A DNA stretch of 64,000 nt from Leptodactylus fallax (GCA_947044405.1 CAMRHE010000331.1:806001-870000), one strand, 5' to 3'; shown: positions 11,401-23,239, counted from the first letter of the stretch. Notes: generated from the sequence alone by a model not told the origin. Numbers and translations are program-made.

Positions 11401-13024
11401 GAGCTCAGAGGGACATCTGATATCTACAGATTATAAAGCAGAGGATCATGTTATCACACAAGATCCATATGAAGAACATGTCATTACCCCAGATATACCC
11501 TCAGCCCTTCACAGCAAAGATCTATCATCTGATCCTATTATACACGTCCAATCTTCTGATTCATCACAGACTGTAAAGCAAAATAAAAGTCACCGAAGGA
11601 GAGAACATCAAAGAGCTCACATAGGAGAGAAGCCATTCTCATGTTCAGAATGTGGGAAATGCTTAACAACAAAATCAGGTCTTATTATACATCAGAGAAT
11701 TCACACAGGAGAGAAGCCATTCTCATGTTCAGAATGTGGGAAATGCTTTACAACAAAATCAGATCTTGTTATACATCAGAGAATTCACACAGGGGAGAAG
11801 CCATTTTCATGTTCAGAATGTAAGAAGTGTTTTATTCAGAAATCAAATCTTACTAAACATCAAAGAATTCACAAGACTTCAAAAGAATTCACAAGGGAGA
11901 AGTTTTATTCATGCACAGAATGTGGCAAATGTTTAAACTCCGCATTAGCACTTGCTATACATCAAACAACTCACACTGGAGAGAAGCCTTATTCATGTTC
12001 AGAATGTGGAAGATGTTTTGCTCAAAAAATAAATCTTGTTTTACATCAGAAATCTCACACAGGAGAGAAGCCTTACTCATGTTTAGAATGTTGGAAATGT
12101 TTTGCTCACAAACGAAGTCTTGTTTTACATGAGAAAACTCACACAGGAGAGATGCCTTACTCATGTCCAGTGTGTGGCAAATGTTTTACTCACAAAACAA
12201 GTTTTGTTTTACATGAGAAAACTCACACAGGAGAGAAGCCATTTTCATGCTCGGAATGCGGGAAATGTTTTATTCAGAAAGCAAATTTTGTTGTACATCA
12301 AAGAACTCACACAGGAGAGAAGCCATTTTCATGCTTGGAATGTGGCAAAAGTTTTACTCAGAAATCAGATCTTGTTAGACATCAAAGAATTCACACTGGA
12401 GAGAAGCCATTTTCATGCTCGGAGTGTGGCAAATGTTTAAACTCCGCATTTGCACTTGCTATACATCAAACAACTCACACAGGAGAGAAGCTTTACTCAT
12501 GCTCAGAGTGTGGCAAATGTTTTACATACAAAAGAGATCTTGTTTTACATGAGAGAACTCACACAGGAGAGAAGTCATTCTCATGCTCAGAATGTGGGAA
12601 ATGTTTTACTCAGAAACAAAATCTTGTTGTACATCAAAGAACTCACACAGGAGAGAAGCCATTTTCATGCTTGGAATGTAGCAAATGTTTTACTCATAAA
12701 TCACATCTTGTTGTACATCAAAGAACTCACACAGGAGAGAAGCCATTTTCATGCTCGGAGTGTGGCAAATGTTATACTCAGAAAACAGATCTTGTTAAAC
12801 ATCAAAGAACTCACACAGGAGAGAAGCCATTCTTATGTTCAGAATGTGGCATATGCTTTACAAGAAAATCTAGTCTTATTGTGCATCAGAGAACACACAC
12901 AGGAGAGAAGCCATTCTCGTGTTCAGAATGTGGGAAATGCTTTGCAACAAAATTTGGTCTTATTATGCATCAGAGAATTCACACAGGAGAGAAGCCTTAT
13001 TCTTGTTCAGAATGTGGGAAATGA
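8437..13024 (+). CDS. ZNF-A: KRAB-like C2H2 zinc-finger protein, 6 coding exons
   Basis: Probable nuclear DNA-binding transcription regulator of the amphibian KRAB-like zinc-finger type. Exons: 8414-8514 (ATG 8437), 8644-8823, 8902-9025, 9109-9173, 9281-9383, 11388-13024. All junctions are AG/GT and the phases agree, giving 728 codons. Exons 2-3 hold the paired [12 protein letters not shown] / [15 protein letters not shown] motifs typical of frog ZNF proteins. Exon 4 is the KRAB-like A box ([20 protein letters not shown]). The last exon has 16 complete C2H2 fingers with TGEKP linkers; a 17th stops at CSECGK because of a frameshifting deletion at 13022. A dead Tc1-like element lies in the last intron. 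The start is the first ATG after an acceptor and matches ZNF-B. It may be functional but truncated, or decaying: the rest of the array is broken by insertions. Confidence 0.85.
9602..11195 (-). mobile_element. Tc1-like transposon 1 in the last intron of ZNF-A
   Basis: Ends CAGTGGGGAAAAAAAGTATT and AATACTTTTTTTCCCCACTG are inverted, extend for well over 100 bp with small changes, and are flanked by TA on both sides (9600-9601, 11196-11197), as Tc1/mariner insertion requires. Length 1594 bp. The transposase reads on the minus strand, opposite to ZNF-A. The ZNF-B intron has no copy, so the insertion came after the genes split, or was lost from B. Confidence 0.93.
9811..10830 (-). pseudogene. Tc1-like transposase, frameshifted
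   Basis: It reads from [20 protein letters not shown] (10830) through the helix-turn-helix region, [18 protein letters not shown], the first catalytic Asp in VIWSDETK and the second in [10 protein letters not shown]. The frame changes near 10570, in the C-run at 10261-10269, and again near 10000. The third-Glu region is damaged: after PSQSPD the usual NPIE-type motif is lost by a small deletion. The paired-like DNA-binding and DDE domains are thus recognisable but the enzyme is dead. Confidence 0.88.
11388..13024 (+). other. ZNF-A finger exon: 16 C2H2 fingers, truncated array
   Basis: The acceptor TTCTTCTTGTCAG precedes GATGACTGTACC, in phase with the upstream exon. An ~80-residue acidic/Ser-rich spacer ([20 protein letters not shown]...) leads to a degenerate half finger and then 16 full fingers (C-X2-C-X12-H-X3-H). 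Finger 3 is followed by an unusual linker ([11 protein letters not shown]) instead of TGEKP. Fingers 4 and 10 share an odd core ([14 protein letters not shown] / [14 protein letters not shown]), showing internal duplication of a finger block. Helix positions are low in variety (mostly Q-K-S-D/N-L-V-x), so DNA specificity cannot be read with confidence. Confidence 0.85.
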
Positions 13025-13145
13025 GAAAACTCACACAGGAGAGAAGCCATTTTCATGCTTGGAATGCGGGAAATGTTTTACTCAGAAATTAGATCTTAGT
13101 AAACATCAAATAATTCACAAGATTTCAAAAGAATTCACAGGGTGA
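13025..13145 (+). pseudogene. ZNF-A: out-of-frame last finger before the gypsy insertion
   Basis: After the stop at 13022-13024 another frame reads [20 protein letters not shown] and [17 protein letters not shown] to a stop at 13143-13145. It is a further finger with the same odd linker type as finger 3. It became separated by a deletion at 13020-13023. The gypsy LTR begins two bases later, and a further finger relic on the far side of the insertions (23240) shows the array was once longer. Confidence 0.8.
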
Positions 13146-13146
13146 A

Positions 13147-13740
13147 TGTAACGTCCTTGCCTGTCCGGGCTTTGGCGCCGTCCTCCGGGCGCACGCTGCG
13201 GCGCAGGAGGCGTGCCCGGTTGTAATTCTTTCCTTGGGTTTTTCTTGTACTGTCTGAACACTGTCCTATTCCCTCACCTCCTTAATTGATTTTCCACCAC
13301 GCCCTTCTCCTTCACCTTGTTCTCCCCCTGCTCCACTAAGAGTTAACTTTAGTTCTGCCTTTGTGATTGACAGCCTGTCCTCCTATCAAGTCTGGGGCGG
13401 GTTCTTTCTCCCTATTTATTGTTTGCTCACTTTCCCATTGGCGCCTGCTATTGCATTTTGACTATTCTCTTGGATTTTGATTGTGTACTGCATTGCTCGA
13501 TTGTTACTGACCCCTTGGCTAGCTGACCTCCCTTTGTTGTTTGTGCGTCCTGTCTGCGTTCTGTGTTGTCACTTATTCAGAGTAGGGACCGGCTCCAAGT
13601 TGTTCCTGTCATTAGGACAGTGAGACAAGTAGGTAGGGACAGGGTCTGGGTCAACTTTAGGGCTCACTGTCTCTGTATTCCCTTCCTCTCAGGTTTTTGC
13701 AGCAGCACTGGAGAATTGCTGAACTGGCAATTCCCTTACA
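13147..13740 (+). repeat. 5' LTR of gypsy copy 1
   Basis: It starts TGTAACGTCCTTGCCTG and ends ATTCCCTTACA, the inverted TGTAA...TTACA termini also seen in both LTRs of copy 2. It is 594 bp against about 660 bp there; a ~60-bp part near position 13480 is missing and the last ~50 bp have diverged. The outer end of the element falls right after GTGAA of the ZNF array. Confidence 0.9.
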
Positions 13741-13796
13741 GAATAGCAGGCCCTAAAAAAAAAAAAAAAACTTTAACCCTTCTGCTCATTACTGGC

Positions 13797-14664
13797 ATGG
13801 CTTCTATTCAGGACCTTGTGACTTGAATGGAGGGTTTGGCAGGTTTGGTGTCTGAGCTGGCCAATCAGGTACACACTCTCACCCAGAATCAAGCTGAGGC
13901 CGCTGCTACACCACCTGCTGTCATTTCCCTTCCCAGGGTTAAAATGTTACTCCCAGATAGGTTTTCAGGGGACCGAGGTAAATTTGAGACGTTCAGGGAA
14001 TCATGTCTGTTGTATTTTCATGTCAACCCTCATGTGTTGCAGTCTCAGATGGTGGGGGTGGTCATTTCCCTCTTACAGGGGGATCCACAGACTTGGGCCC
14101 TTAAACTCCCCCCTGAGGCAGAGGAGTGGACAGATCTAGAAAAAATTTTAAGTCTTTGGGGGCCATTTATACTGAGCCTGATCAAATTGGACTCGCCGAG
14201 TCCCAACTTCTTACCCTCTGGCAAGGTAAACTATCCGCTGAAACTTACTGCTCTGAGTTTCGGAAGTTGAGTATAACAGCAGGTTGGTGCGACTCTGCTT
14301 TGAAAGCTCTTGTTAAACAGGGCCTGAATGATTCAGTGAAGGATGTCTGGGTAGGTCACCCTGATCCCCCTACCTTAGTCCCACTAAGTCTTCTGTCTAG
14401 CCCTCTCTTTCTGTTAAAAAATCTGTTTCTCCTTCTGTCACCCCTGGAGATGAGCCTATGCAGTTTGGAGCACTGGATACCAAGGCTAGACGAGAATATC
14501 GTCTCCGGAATCATCTCTGCCTGTATTGCGGCAAACCGGGTCATCTCATCCGAGACTGTTCCATCAAACCACGTACACCAGCGGAAAACTCCAGGGCCTG
14601 AGTGGTATTCAGAAGAACCACTCAGGCAGTCAGGTATCTTCTGAAAAATCTCACAAATTGATGT
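13797..14664 (+). pseudogene. gypsy copy 1 gag, with stop and frameshifts
   Basis: The start MASIQDLVT is followed at once by TGA, where copy 2 has CGA (Arg), a C-to-T change at a CpG. The capsid-like part (LPDRFSGDRGKFETFRESCL and on to PDQIGLAESQLLTLWQGKLS) needs a frame change near 14130. Near 14490-14560 a CCHC zinc knuckle (C-X2-C-X4-H-X4-C, CLYCGKPGHLIRDC) is visible in another frame. It would form the virus-like particle and bind RNA if intact; it is broken here. Confidence 0.8.
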
Positions 14665-15106
14665 TGATGGAAATTTTAATAAGAATATTTGTATGTTAAT
14701 CATTTGATTCTATGATGTGTATATCTATAATGCTTACGAAACAGCTTTTGTCTTGTGACAAATATTGCAAAAGGCAAGAATAGGAAGTGACCTTTTAGTC
14801 TGTGAAGACGAGATATGTGGGCCAATAAAGTGAAGTGAAACCTTGTGGCTGCATGTCCAGCGTCTAGGGGATTTTTGGATGAAGGAATTGTTGTTGCGAA
14901 AGTCACAGATGTTGTTGTTTCCTCTTTTTCCTCTTTAAAGATTGTGTGTGAAGACTATTCCGGCAGATGACCTCTGTAGCTTTTTGCTGATAGCTTAGCT
15001 CATCTCTATAGCGATATAATTTTTGCTATTGTTGATTGATCGATCAATAAACCTTTTATGAAGATTGGAGATCAGCCCGTCTTTTCTTTTTGAGATTTTC
15101 CCAACA
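14665..15106. mobile_element. Solo LTR (442 bp) nested in gypsy copy 1
   Basis: It begins TGATGGAAATTTTAATAAG and ends TTTTCCCAACA (TG...CA) and is flanked by the 5-bp duplication GATGT (14660-14664 and 15107-15111). Gypsy copy 2 has the uninterrupted site, which proves the boundaries. It contains an AATAAA signal at about 15047, some 60 bases before the end, in the plus direction. The parent retrovirus/retrotransposon family is unknown. Confidence 0.9.
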
Positions 15107-16779
15107 GATGTTACCTGTGTCTCTGTCCTTTGGGGGCAGATCTGTTTCTGGGCAGGCCCTAGTAGATTCTGGGGCTGCCACTAACTTTGTTAAATTTTCG
15201 TTTGTTTCTGCTTTACGTATTGAACTTGTATCATTAGATACTCCTCTGTTGGTTACTGGGGCGGATTTTACTCCACTGGCCAGGGGTAAAATCCGTTTTA
15301 AAACCCCCTTACTGTCTTTGCTATGCGGGATTACACTCAGGATAGTCTTCTTAAAGGTCACATCCTTCCGTCTCAGTCTCCCATGGGGGCTGGGTTCTTT
15401 TTAGTTAAAAAGAAAGATGGCGGACTGCGACCATGCATTGACTACCAAGAATTAAATAAAATTACGGTTAAAAATCAGTACCCTCTTCCCCTGATCCCTG
15501 ATCTTTTCAATCAGATTGTGGGTGCCCGCTGGTTTTCTAAAATTGACCTCCGTGGGGCATACAATCTGATCCGGATTAGAGAAGGAGATGAATGGAAAAC
15601 TGCGTTCAACACCCCGGAAGGTCACTTTGAATATTTGGTAATGCCTTTCGGGTTATGTAATGCACCCGCAGTATTTCAACACTTTGTTAACGATATCTTT
15701 AGAGACTTGCTCGGTCGTTATGTGGTTGTCTACCTGGATGATATTCTAGTGTTCTCTCCTGATTGGGCCACACATATTGAGCATGTTAGGAGTGTTTTGC
15801 TACTGTTGCGTCAAAACTCTCTCTTTGCCAAACTGTCCAAATGCCTGTTCGGAGTCCAAAGGGTCACCTTCCTCGGTTACGTTATTACTCCCGATTCTTT
15901 TTGTATGGATCCACTAAAAGTCACGGCTATTAATAACTGGGAACGCCCCTCCAACCTTAAAGCCCTGCAACGTTTCTTGGGGTTCTCCAACTATTATCGA
16001 AAATTTATTAAGAATTTCTCTTCTATAGTGAAGCCATTAACGGATCTCACAAAGAAAGGTGCCGATGTGACCAAATGGACTCCGGAAGCGGAAGAGGCTT
16101 TTGTACATCTCAAGAAATGTTTTGTTGAGGCTCCTGTATTAGTACCACCAGACTTTGATCGCCCATTTATTATTGAGGTTGATGCCTCTGAAGTGGGGGT
16201 TGGTGCCATGTTGTCTCAGGGCTCTGAAAATTTTACGTGTTTGCAACCTGTGGCCTTCTTCTCGAGGAAATTCTCTCCCACGCAGCACAACTATGACATT
16301 GGTAATCGAGAACTCCTAGCCATTAAATGGGCATTCGAGGAGTGGAGACATTTCCTCGAGGGGGCCAAACACCAGATCACAGTATTCACTGATCATAAGA
16401 ACCTACTTTATCTGGATAGCGCTAAGCGACTGTCTCCTAGGCAGGCCCGCTGGGCGCTATTCTTCACACGGTTTAGTTTTGTGGTGACTTATCGTCCAGG
16501 CTCTAAAAATGTACAGGCTGATGCCCTATCTCGCAGTTTTGGTCCCAGCGGTGCCCCTAAGGATGTCCCAGATAAAATCTTGTCTCCCGGAGTGGTTCTC
16601 GCCATTATTACTCCTGATCTTGCTACTTTAGTGGTTAATTCACAAGATCTTGCTCCCAGTAATACTCCCACTGGGAAACTATTTGTACCTCCAAATCTTC
16701 GTCTTTGTGTTTTGGAGGAAATTCATTGTTCTACCTTAACGGGACATCCCGGCTTCGCTGGGACTAAATACCCTCCCCC

Positions 16780-16790
<11 letters not shown>
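15107..16790 (+). pseudogene. gypsy copy 1 pol: protease, RT, RNase H, start of integrase
   Basis: Protease: aspartic site ALVDSGAATNF near 15155. A frame change near 15330 leads to RT (VKKKDGGLRPCIDYQELNKI; catalytic YLDD near 15740) and RNase H (IIEVDASEVG near 16170, TDHKN near 16390), all open to about 16780. The usual ~130-residue stretch between protease and RT is missing; copy 2 has the same junction, so the deletion predates both insertions. The integrase N-terminal part (GHPGFAGTKY) then dissolves into G-runs. Confidence 0.9.
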
Positions 16791-17210
<420 letters not shown>

Positions 17211-17622
17211 ATTCTCATTTTTATACCGTAAACAACTTGTACTGCCAAATTTAGTGTAGACAGTCTGACCAGATATGTCGCAAGATATGGGTGAAGGATG
17301 CGAGGGAGTCAAGATTACTTCATCCATCATTGTTATGTAACATTACAACTATTGTGTGACATTGGTTAAATATAATTTGAGATGAATTCCCAGAAATTGT
17401 GTAAAATCCCATATTTGTATGCCAATAAACCATCCCCAATTTACGTAATATGATTGATTGTTACTCTTGTTTTATACTCTATAAAATAAATGACCAGTGA
17501 TCCTCCCACAGGAGATCTCTGGCAGTTACTGACAAGCCTGTGCCGTCTCTGTCTTTTTGCCGGTACCGGGTTTTACCTGACTTATTTACCTAATCTACCT
17601 GGGGTTATTTTTAACTCTTACA
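17211..17622 (+). mobile_element. Endogenous retrovirus 5' LTR (left edge not resolved)
   Basis: The stretch has AATAAA-type signals (CCAATAAACC at 17424, AAAATAAATG at 17484) and ends TTTTTAACTCTTACA, directly followed by a primer-binding site. The left TG end is lost in the homopolymer stretch. The LTR call rests on its place in front of the primer-binding site and leader. Confidence 0.65.
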
Positions 17623-17625
17623 TGG

Positions 17626-17643
17626 TGGTGGCCCGTACGGGGA
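17626..17643 (+). other. Retroviral primer-binding site for tRNA-Ile
   Basis: TGGTGGCCCGTACGGGGA is the exact reverse complement of the 3' end (including CCA) of vertebrate tRNA-Ile(AAU). It starts three bases after the LTR's terminal CA. It would have primed minus-strand DNA synthesis. Confidence 0.85.
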
Positions 17644-18020
17644 CTAAGGTCTCACCTTTCTTGGACTGAACGGTGGTAGAGGTGCCTTCTTGGTTGAAGG
17701 AATGCAAATCCTAGGTAAGTGGGCCCTTGTCTCACTCTGCCTTCCTTGAGCTGGGGGGGGGACTCTTTTGTCAGTCCATGAGAGGAGGACTTAGTTTCTG
17801 AGGTAGATTGATAAATATTGTTTTATTGTGATATATTGTTTTCCACCTTGTATATAGCTTTGTGTTGTTTTTGTGGGGGGGGGGGGGGAGGTTAATGTTT
17901 TAGGGGGGTTTTTTAGAAATTTGGGGGGTTTTTTTTTTTTTTTTTTTATGTTAATAGAAGACATCTGGTGTCCAGCGCAGCTCTCCAGATCAGGGTAGGG
18001 TGGGGGGTAAACTGGGTGGG

Positions 18021-18073
<53 letters not shown>

Positions 18074-18800
18074 TTTTTTTTTTTTAATTTTTTTTTTTTT
18101 TGTTTTTTTTTTTTTAAAATTATTTTTGTTTTTTTTTTTTTTTGCTTTATATGTGCATAGCGTCTTTAGGCGTTTTGTATGAATTTGACTCTGTGAGTGA
18201 CTGAGATAAGCTGAATTCAATCAATAGATTTAGTTCTCATTTCCATGATGGCGCGCAGTCTGGCTTGACCGGTCCGTGACTCAGAGTGGTAAAGAGTTAA
18301 CTGGATCTATCTTGGAGGAGGCAAAGTGAAGTGACAGTGAAAACTGCCCAGAATAACTGTTAGGGTCCCTGCAGGGAGTGTTTCGGAAGATTGTGTTTGA
18401 ATTTTGTTATACACATGAGGATCCTCGAATCTTTGAATGAAATAAAGGAGCCCAGTTAGGTGTGGTCTGGAGTCAATTTGGACTACGGACAACTAATAGG
18501 ATAAGAAAAAGTGAGAAACATCTAGGCACATTATTCCTGTCATATCCTTATTCTTGATATACTTATCACTGTCCAATGTTTTATATATGCTTTCCTATAA
18601 TTCTGTGGATTGAAAGAATGACTCAGTAAAGGTACTCCATGAATAACACATTAACTTGTACTACTAATCTCAAGTGGATAGATATTTTTGTACAGAAGGT
18701 TTTGCTCTGACTATTGTTGGATTGTCATTATTCAGTATTTGTATGGCTGTGCGTTTAACTAGAAATGTTAGGCGTGAATTTACATCTATTTGGCTGATAT
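17644..18800 (+). other. Retroviral leader and degraded sequence
   Basis: It contains a good splice-donor match, CTAG|GTAAGT at 17714/17715, in the place of a retroviral major splice donor. It then runs through two more homopolymer-rich patches (17871-17950 and 18029-18145) that look as unreliable as 16780-17210. The small open frame around 18803-19030 shows no motif I know. Confidence 0.5.
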
Positions 18801-19339
18801 AAATGTCCTGTCCACAGTGTAAATTGGGATTAATATTAGCAATTTCCTCACTTGGGTGGAGAGTTGTTAAAGTGATCCCAGGTGGATATAGTAAAATGAA
18901 TACAGGATTAGGTCCTGTGAGAGCGGATGCTGATCTGGCTGACTTTCTGGTGTTCAGATTAAAGGTCCTCTGTAATTTGACTGTAGAAAACCCAATAGGG
19001 CAATTATTCAGTGATATTGAGGAGAATTAACTGTATCTCCCAGTAGATTCAGTTTTCAGATGTCCTCAGAATCTTCAACAACCAGAAAATTACACAGAAT
19101 CAGAAAAATATCGAGTTGCTAGTCTCGGATATACTGAATGGTGAATTATACCTAAATGATATTTACTGGACACATTGCGGTGGTGGTTGGTTTGCTGTTG
19201 TGGATGATTTTATATACCTATCTTTGGTGGAAAATTTGCTATCAGGCAATTGAGTTCACCCCAAATACAGACATCCAGCTTGTTTCTTATGGTACAGTGG
19301 TAGTGTAACCTTTCTTGCCGCCAGATTACACATAGCGGA

Positions 19340-20040
19340 TGAATCAGTAACAGGGGTCGCAACCCTCGATTGATTGCTATGGGAACTGCTTTTGCTAAAT
19401 CAGGAAGGGAGGACGGTAAATCTATAGTTAGATTAGCTCCCAGGATAAAAATGCAGGATTTAGTAAGAGCAGAAAATGGCAAGAAAGCCGTAAAAGATGC
19501 TGCCAAGATTCTTAAGAGAGCAGGAATGCCTAAGGTGGGGTGTTGAAATGCCGAAAGATGGAGGAGATTTCAGAGGGAGGAAAAAGAGTGGATAGCAGAA
19601 CATGGGTATGAAAAGCAGGTGCAAGCATGGTTGAAAACTTCAACCAATCATGATCCCCTTTATAATCACCATAATGATTCTGAGGAAGACTATAGTACAG
19701 CATTAAGATTTCAGACTCCTAGGAGAGTACAGTTCAGAGGAAGTGAGGAAAGTGGATTAATGCAAGATCCACTACAACAGCAGCAATCCATGAATAACCA
19801 ATCTATGATTGACCAATCTATGATTGACCGAGTATATCCTGATCTTTCAAGGGAACTGTCAACTTCAGTTACTCCAGCCAGTACAAGTACTGAATATAGA
19901 GAACTGACCAGACTGGAGGAGCAGACATATGGTTCTAAACCTCCTTCATATAAAAGTTCGATACAGTGCAGACCAGGCGCTGCTTCCCCTGTTACACCCT
20001 CTAGTAACTCTTCCAGAGAGGGGTGGGTGTTTGGAAACTG
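19340..20040 (+). pseudogene. Endogenous retrovirus gag N-terminal part, broken
   Basis: A basic matrix-like stretch (IKMQDLVRAENGKKAVKDAA near 19450) is followed, after a stop near 19545, by an open frame 19619-20074. Up to about 20035 this frame is rich in Gln/Ser/Pro and carries a PPxY late-domain motif (KPPSY at about 19938-19952). PPxY motifs in Gag recruit the budding machinery. The frame then enters another repeat at about 20035, so capsid, pol and env are absent. Its place 2 kb downstream of a primer-binding site supports the call. Confidence 0.55.
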
Positions 20041-23000
20041 CACCCCTGAAGGAATTTATCCCGGGGTACAGTGAGCATTTTTTACCTCCAAGTGTTGCTA
20101 TAATTTATTTTCCAGAAATGAATACGCAGATGATTGTGAAAGGTGAAAATGACAATTTTTCCAGGAATATTTTATTTCAGTGCGTAATATGTTGTGCTCG
20201 GCTTGTATCAGATGTGAACGCTCCAAAAGATGTTGTGCCCGGGATACCCGCTTAACAGTTTTTAGAGTGTTTGTGTCTGCTGACATAAGCTGGGCACAAA
20301 ATATCGGGCACTGAAATGGCGAATCTCTGGAAAAATTGCAATTTTCCCTTTTCATTATCAGCTGCGCATTCATTTATTGAAATTAAATGAATGCAACACT
20401 TAAGGGTTAAGAATGCTCGCTACCCCACTTGATAAATCCCTTCAGGGGTGTAGTTCCCAAAATGGGGTCACAAGTCTGCGGATTCCATTTTACTGGCAAT
20501 CCAGGGGCTCTGCAAAAGTGGCATGGTGTCCAAAAACCAAACTGTGCTTCAAAAACCAAAATAGAGCTCCTTCCCTTCTGTGCCCGGCTGTGCCCAAGCA
20601 GCAGTTTACACCAAGTACGTTATCCTGGGTACACCAGTGTCATACATGTGGGCGTAAACTGCAGTTTGGGTACACAGCAGGGGGCAGAGGTGAAGGAACA
20701 CTATGTGGCTTTTGGAGCACAGATTTAGATTGTTGGATTTTGGACACCATGTCAAACTGGCAAAGACCCTAAAATTGCCCCTACAAAATGGGGTCACTTC
20801 TTGGGGAATTCCAATTTACTGGCACCTCCAGGGCTCCGCAAAAACAACATGGCGTCCAGAAAGTCCCTCTAGATCTGTACTTCAAAAGCTAAAAAGCGCA
20901 CTGCTCCTTCCCTTCTGAGCCCTGCTGTGTGCCCAAGCAGCAGTTTACACCCACATATATAATTTTTTTTCCCCCGGGATAGCCCACTTAATAGTTTTAG
21001 GAGTTCATGTCTCTGATGCCACAAAGTGGGTACAATGTACTGGGCACCAAAATGGCATATTTATTTAAAATTGTCAATTTTCACTTTGTACATTAATTTT
21101 TGGGAAGCATTTTTAGGCTCAAAATGATAATACCCCTTGATACATTCCTTAGGGGGTGTAGTTTCTAAAATGGTGTCATTTTTGAGGGGTTTCCATTGTA
21201 TTGGTACTTTAGGGGCTCTGCAAATGCGACATGGCACCTGAAAACTATTCCAGCAAAATCTGCCCTCCAAAAGCCAAACAGCGCTCTTTCCATTCTGAGC
21301 CCCACCATGTACCCATACAGCAGATTACAAACACATATGGGGCATTTCTGTGTTCAGGAGAAATTGTGTAACAAACTGTGTTTTTTTTTTCTTCTTTATC
21401 CCCTTGTAAAAATTAAAAATATGTCGCTAAATTGACAGTTTATTGGAAAAAAAAAAGTAATTTTTAATTTTTACATTCCAATGTTAATAGAATCTGTGAA
21501 ACAGCTGTGAGGTCAAAATGCTCACCATGCCCCTTGAGAAATTCCTTGAGGGGTGTAGTTTCCAAAATGGGGTCACTTTTGAGGGGTTTCCATTGTACTG
21601 GTATTTTAGGGGCTCTGCAAATGCGACATGGCGCCTGAAAACTATTCCAGCAAAATCTCCCCTCCAAAAGCTAAATAGCGCTCTTTCTATTCTGAGCCCT
21701 GCCATGTACCCATACAGCAGATTACAACCACATGGGGAGTATTCCTGAATTCAGGAGAAATTGTGTAACAAACTTTGGGGAGCTTCTCCTTTGTCCTCTT
21801 GTGAAAATGAAAAATTTTGGGCTAAATTGATGGTTTATTGGAAAGAAAGTAATTTTTAATTTTCATGTCCCAATGTTAATAAAATCTGTGAAACAGCTGT
21901 GGGGTCAAAATGCTCACTATACCCCTTGATATGTTCTGTGAGGGGTGTAGTTTCCAAAATGGGGTCACTTTTGGGGGTTTCCATTATATTGGTACTTTAG
22001 GGGCTCTGCAAATCGGACATGGCACCTACTATTCCAGCAAAATCTGCCCTTCAAAAGCCAAATAGCGCTCTTTCCATTCTGAGCCCCATCATGTATCCAA
22101 ACAGCAGATTACGATCACATATGGGGTATTGCCGTGTTCAGGAGCAATTGTGTAACAAACTGTGGGCGGCTTTTTCTCCTTTAACCCCTTGTGAAAATGA
22201 AAACTTCGGGGATAAAGTGATGTTTTAGTAATTTTTCATTTACACATCCCAATGTTAATAAAATCTGTGAAACAGCTGTGGGGTCAAAATGCTCACTGTA
22301 CCCCTTGATAAATTCTGTGAGGGATGTAGTTTCCAAAATGGGGTCACTTTTAGGGGGTTTCCATTGTATTGATACTCTAGGGGCTCTGCAAATGAGACAT
22401 GGCACCTGAAAACTATTCCAGCAAAATCTGCTTTTCAAATGCCAAGTGTCACTCTTTCTTTTCCGTGCACTGCCGTGTGCCCAAAAATCATTTTACACCC
22501 ACATGTGGGGGATTTCTGTGCTCGGGAGAAATTGCACAACAAACTGTGAGATGCATTTTCTCCTTTATCCCTTTGTGAATGTGTTAATTTTAGGGATAAA
22601 TGTATTATTGGATAAAAATGAAATGCCTAAATTTCACCTCCATATTGTTTTAATTCTTGTGAAATGCTTAAAGGGTTAACAAACTTCCCAAATGCTGTTT
22701 TGAATTATTTGAGGGGTGCAGTTTTGAAAATGGGGTGATTTATGGGGGTTTCTAATATATAGGTCTTTATAATCCCCTTCAGAACTGAAGTGGTCCCTAA
22801 AAAATTAGTTTGAGAAATTTTCTTGTAAATCTGGAAAATCGCTGTTACACTTGTAAGCCTTCTAACATCCAAAATAAATTAAAGGATGATTAAAAGATGA
22901 TGCCGATATAAAGCAGAGATATGGTAGATAATATTTATTCATGTATTTGGGTGGTATGACTATCTATCTGAAAAGCAGAGCATTTTACATTTTGAAAATT

Positions 23001-23232
23001 GCAATTTTTTTCCAAATTTCCAACAAATTTCCTAATTTTTTATAAATAAATACAAAAATATTGATCAATGTTTACCACTAACATGAAGTACAATGTGTCA
23101 TGAAAAAACAATCTCAAAATCATTTGTGTAAGTTATAGCATCTCAAAGTTATTGCCATATAAAGTGACACATGTCCGTTTTGAAAAATGAGGCCTGGTCC
23201 ATAAGGAACTTTTAGGCCCGGTCCTTAACCGG
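20035..23232 (-). mobile_element. Interspersed element built of ~380-bp tandem units
   Basis: Six to seven imperfect units of about 330-400 bp follow each other; the word GGGGTGTAGTTTCCAAAATG recurs near 20444, 21152, 21549, 21940, 22320 and, diverged, 22710. Each unit also holds GGGGCTCTGCAAATG-CGACATGG and CTGTGAAACAGCTGTG. The right end, CCCGGTCCTTAACCGG, meets TTAA at 23233-23236, which in turn lies inside the zinc-finger array, so a TTAA-targeting DNA transposon is likely. No transposase is seen. The left end is cut where the retroviral gag begins. Confidence 0.65.
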
Positions 23233-23239
23233 TTAATAG

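Noticed and set aside
18803..19030. 75-codon frame as a retroviral gene
   Set aside because: It lies behind a retroviral leader but has no motif of Gag or any other known family.
20413..22679. Several 60-119 codon frames with Trp/Lys-rich text
   Set aside because: They repeat with the ~380-bp tandem unit and change frame between units; they are shadows of the repeat.
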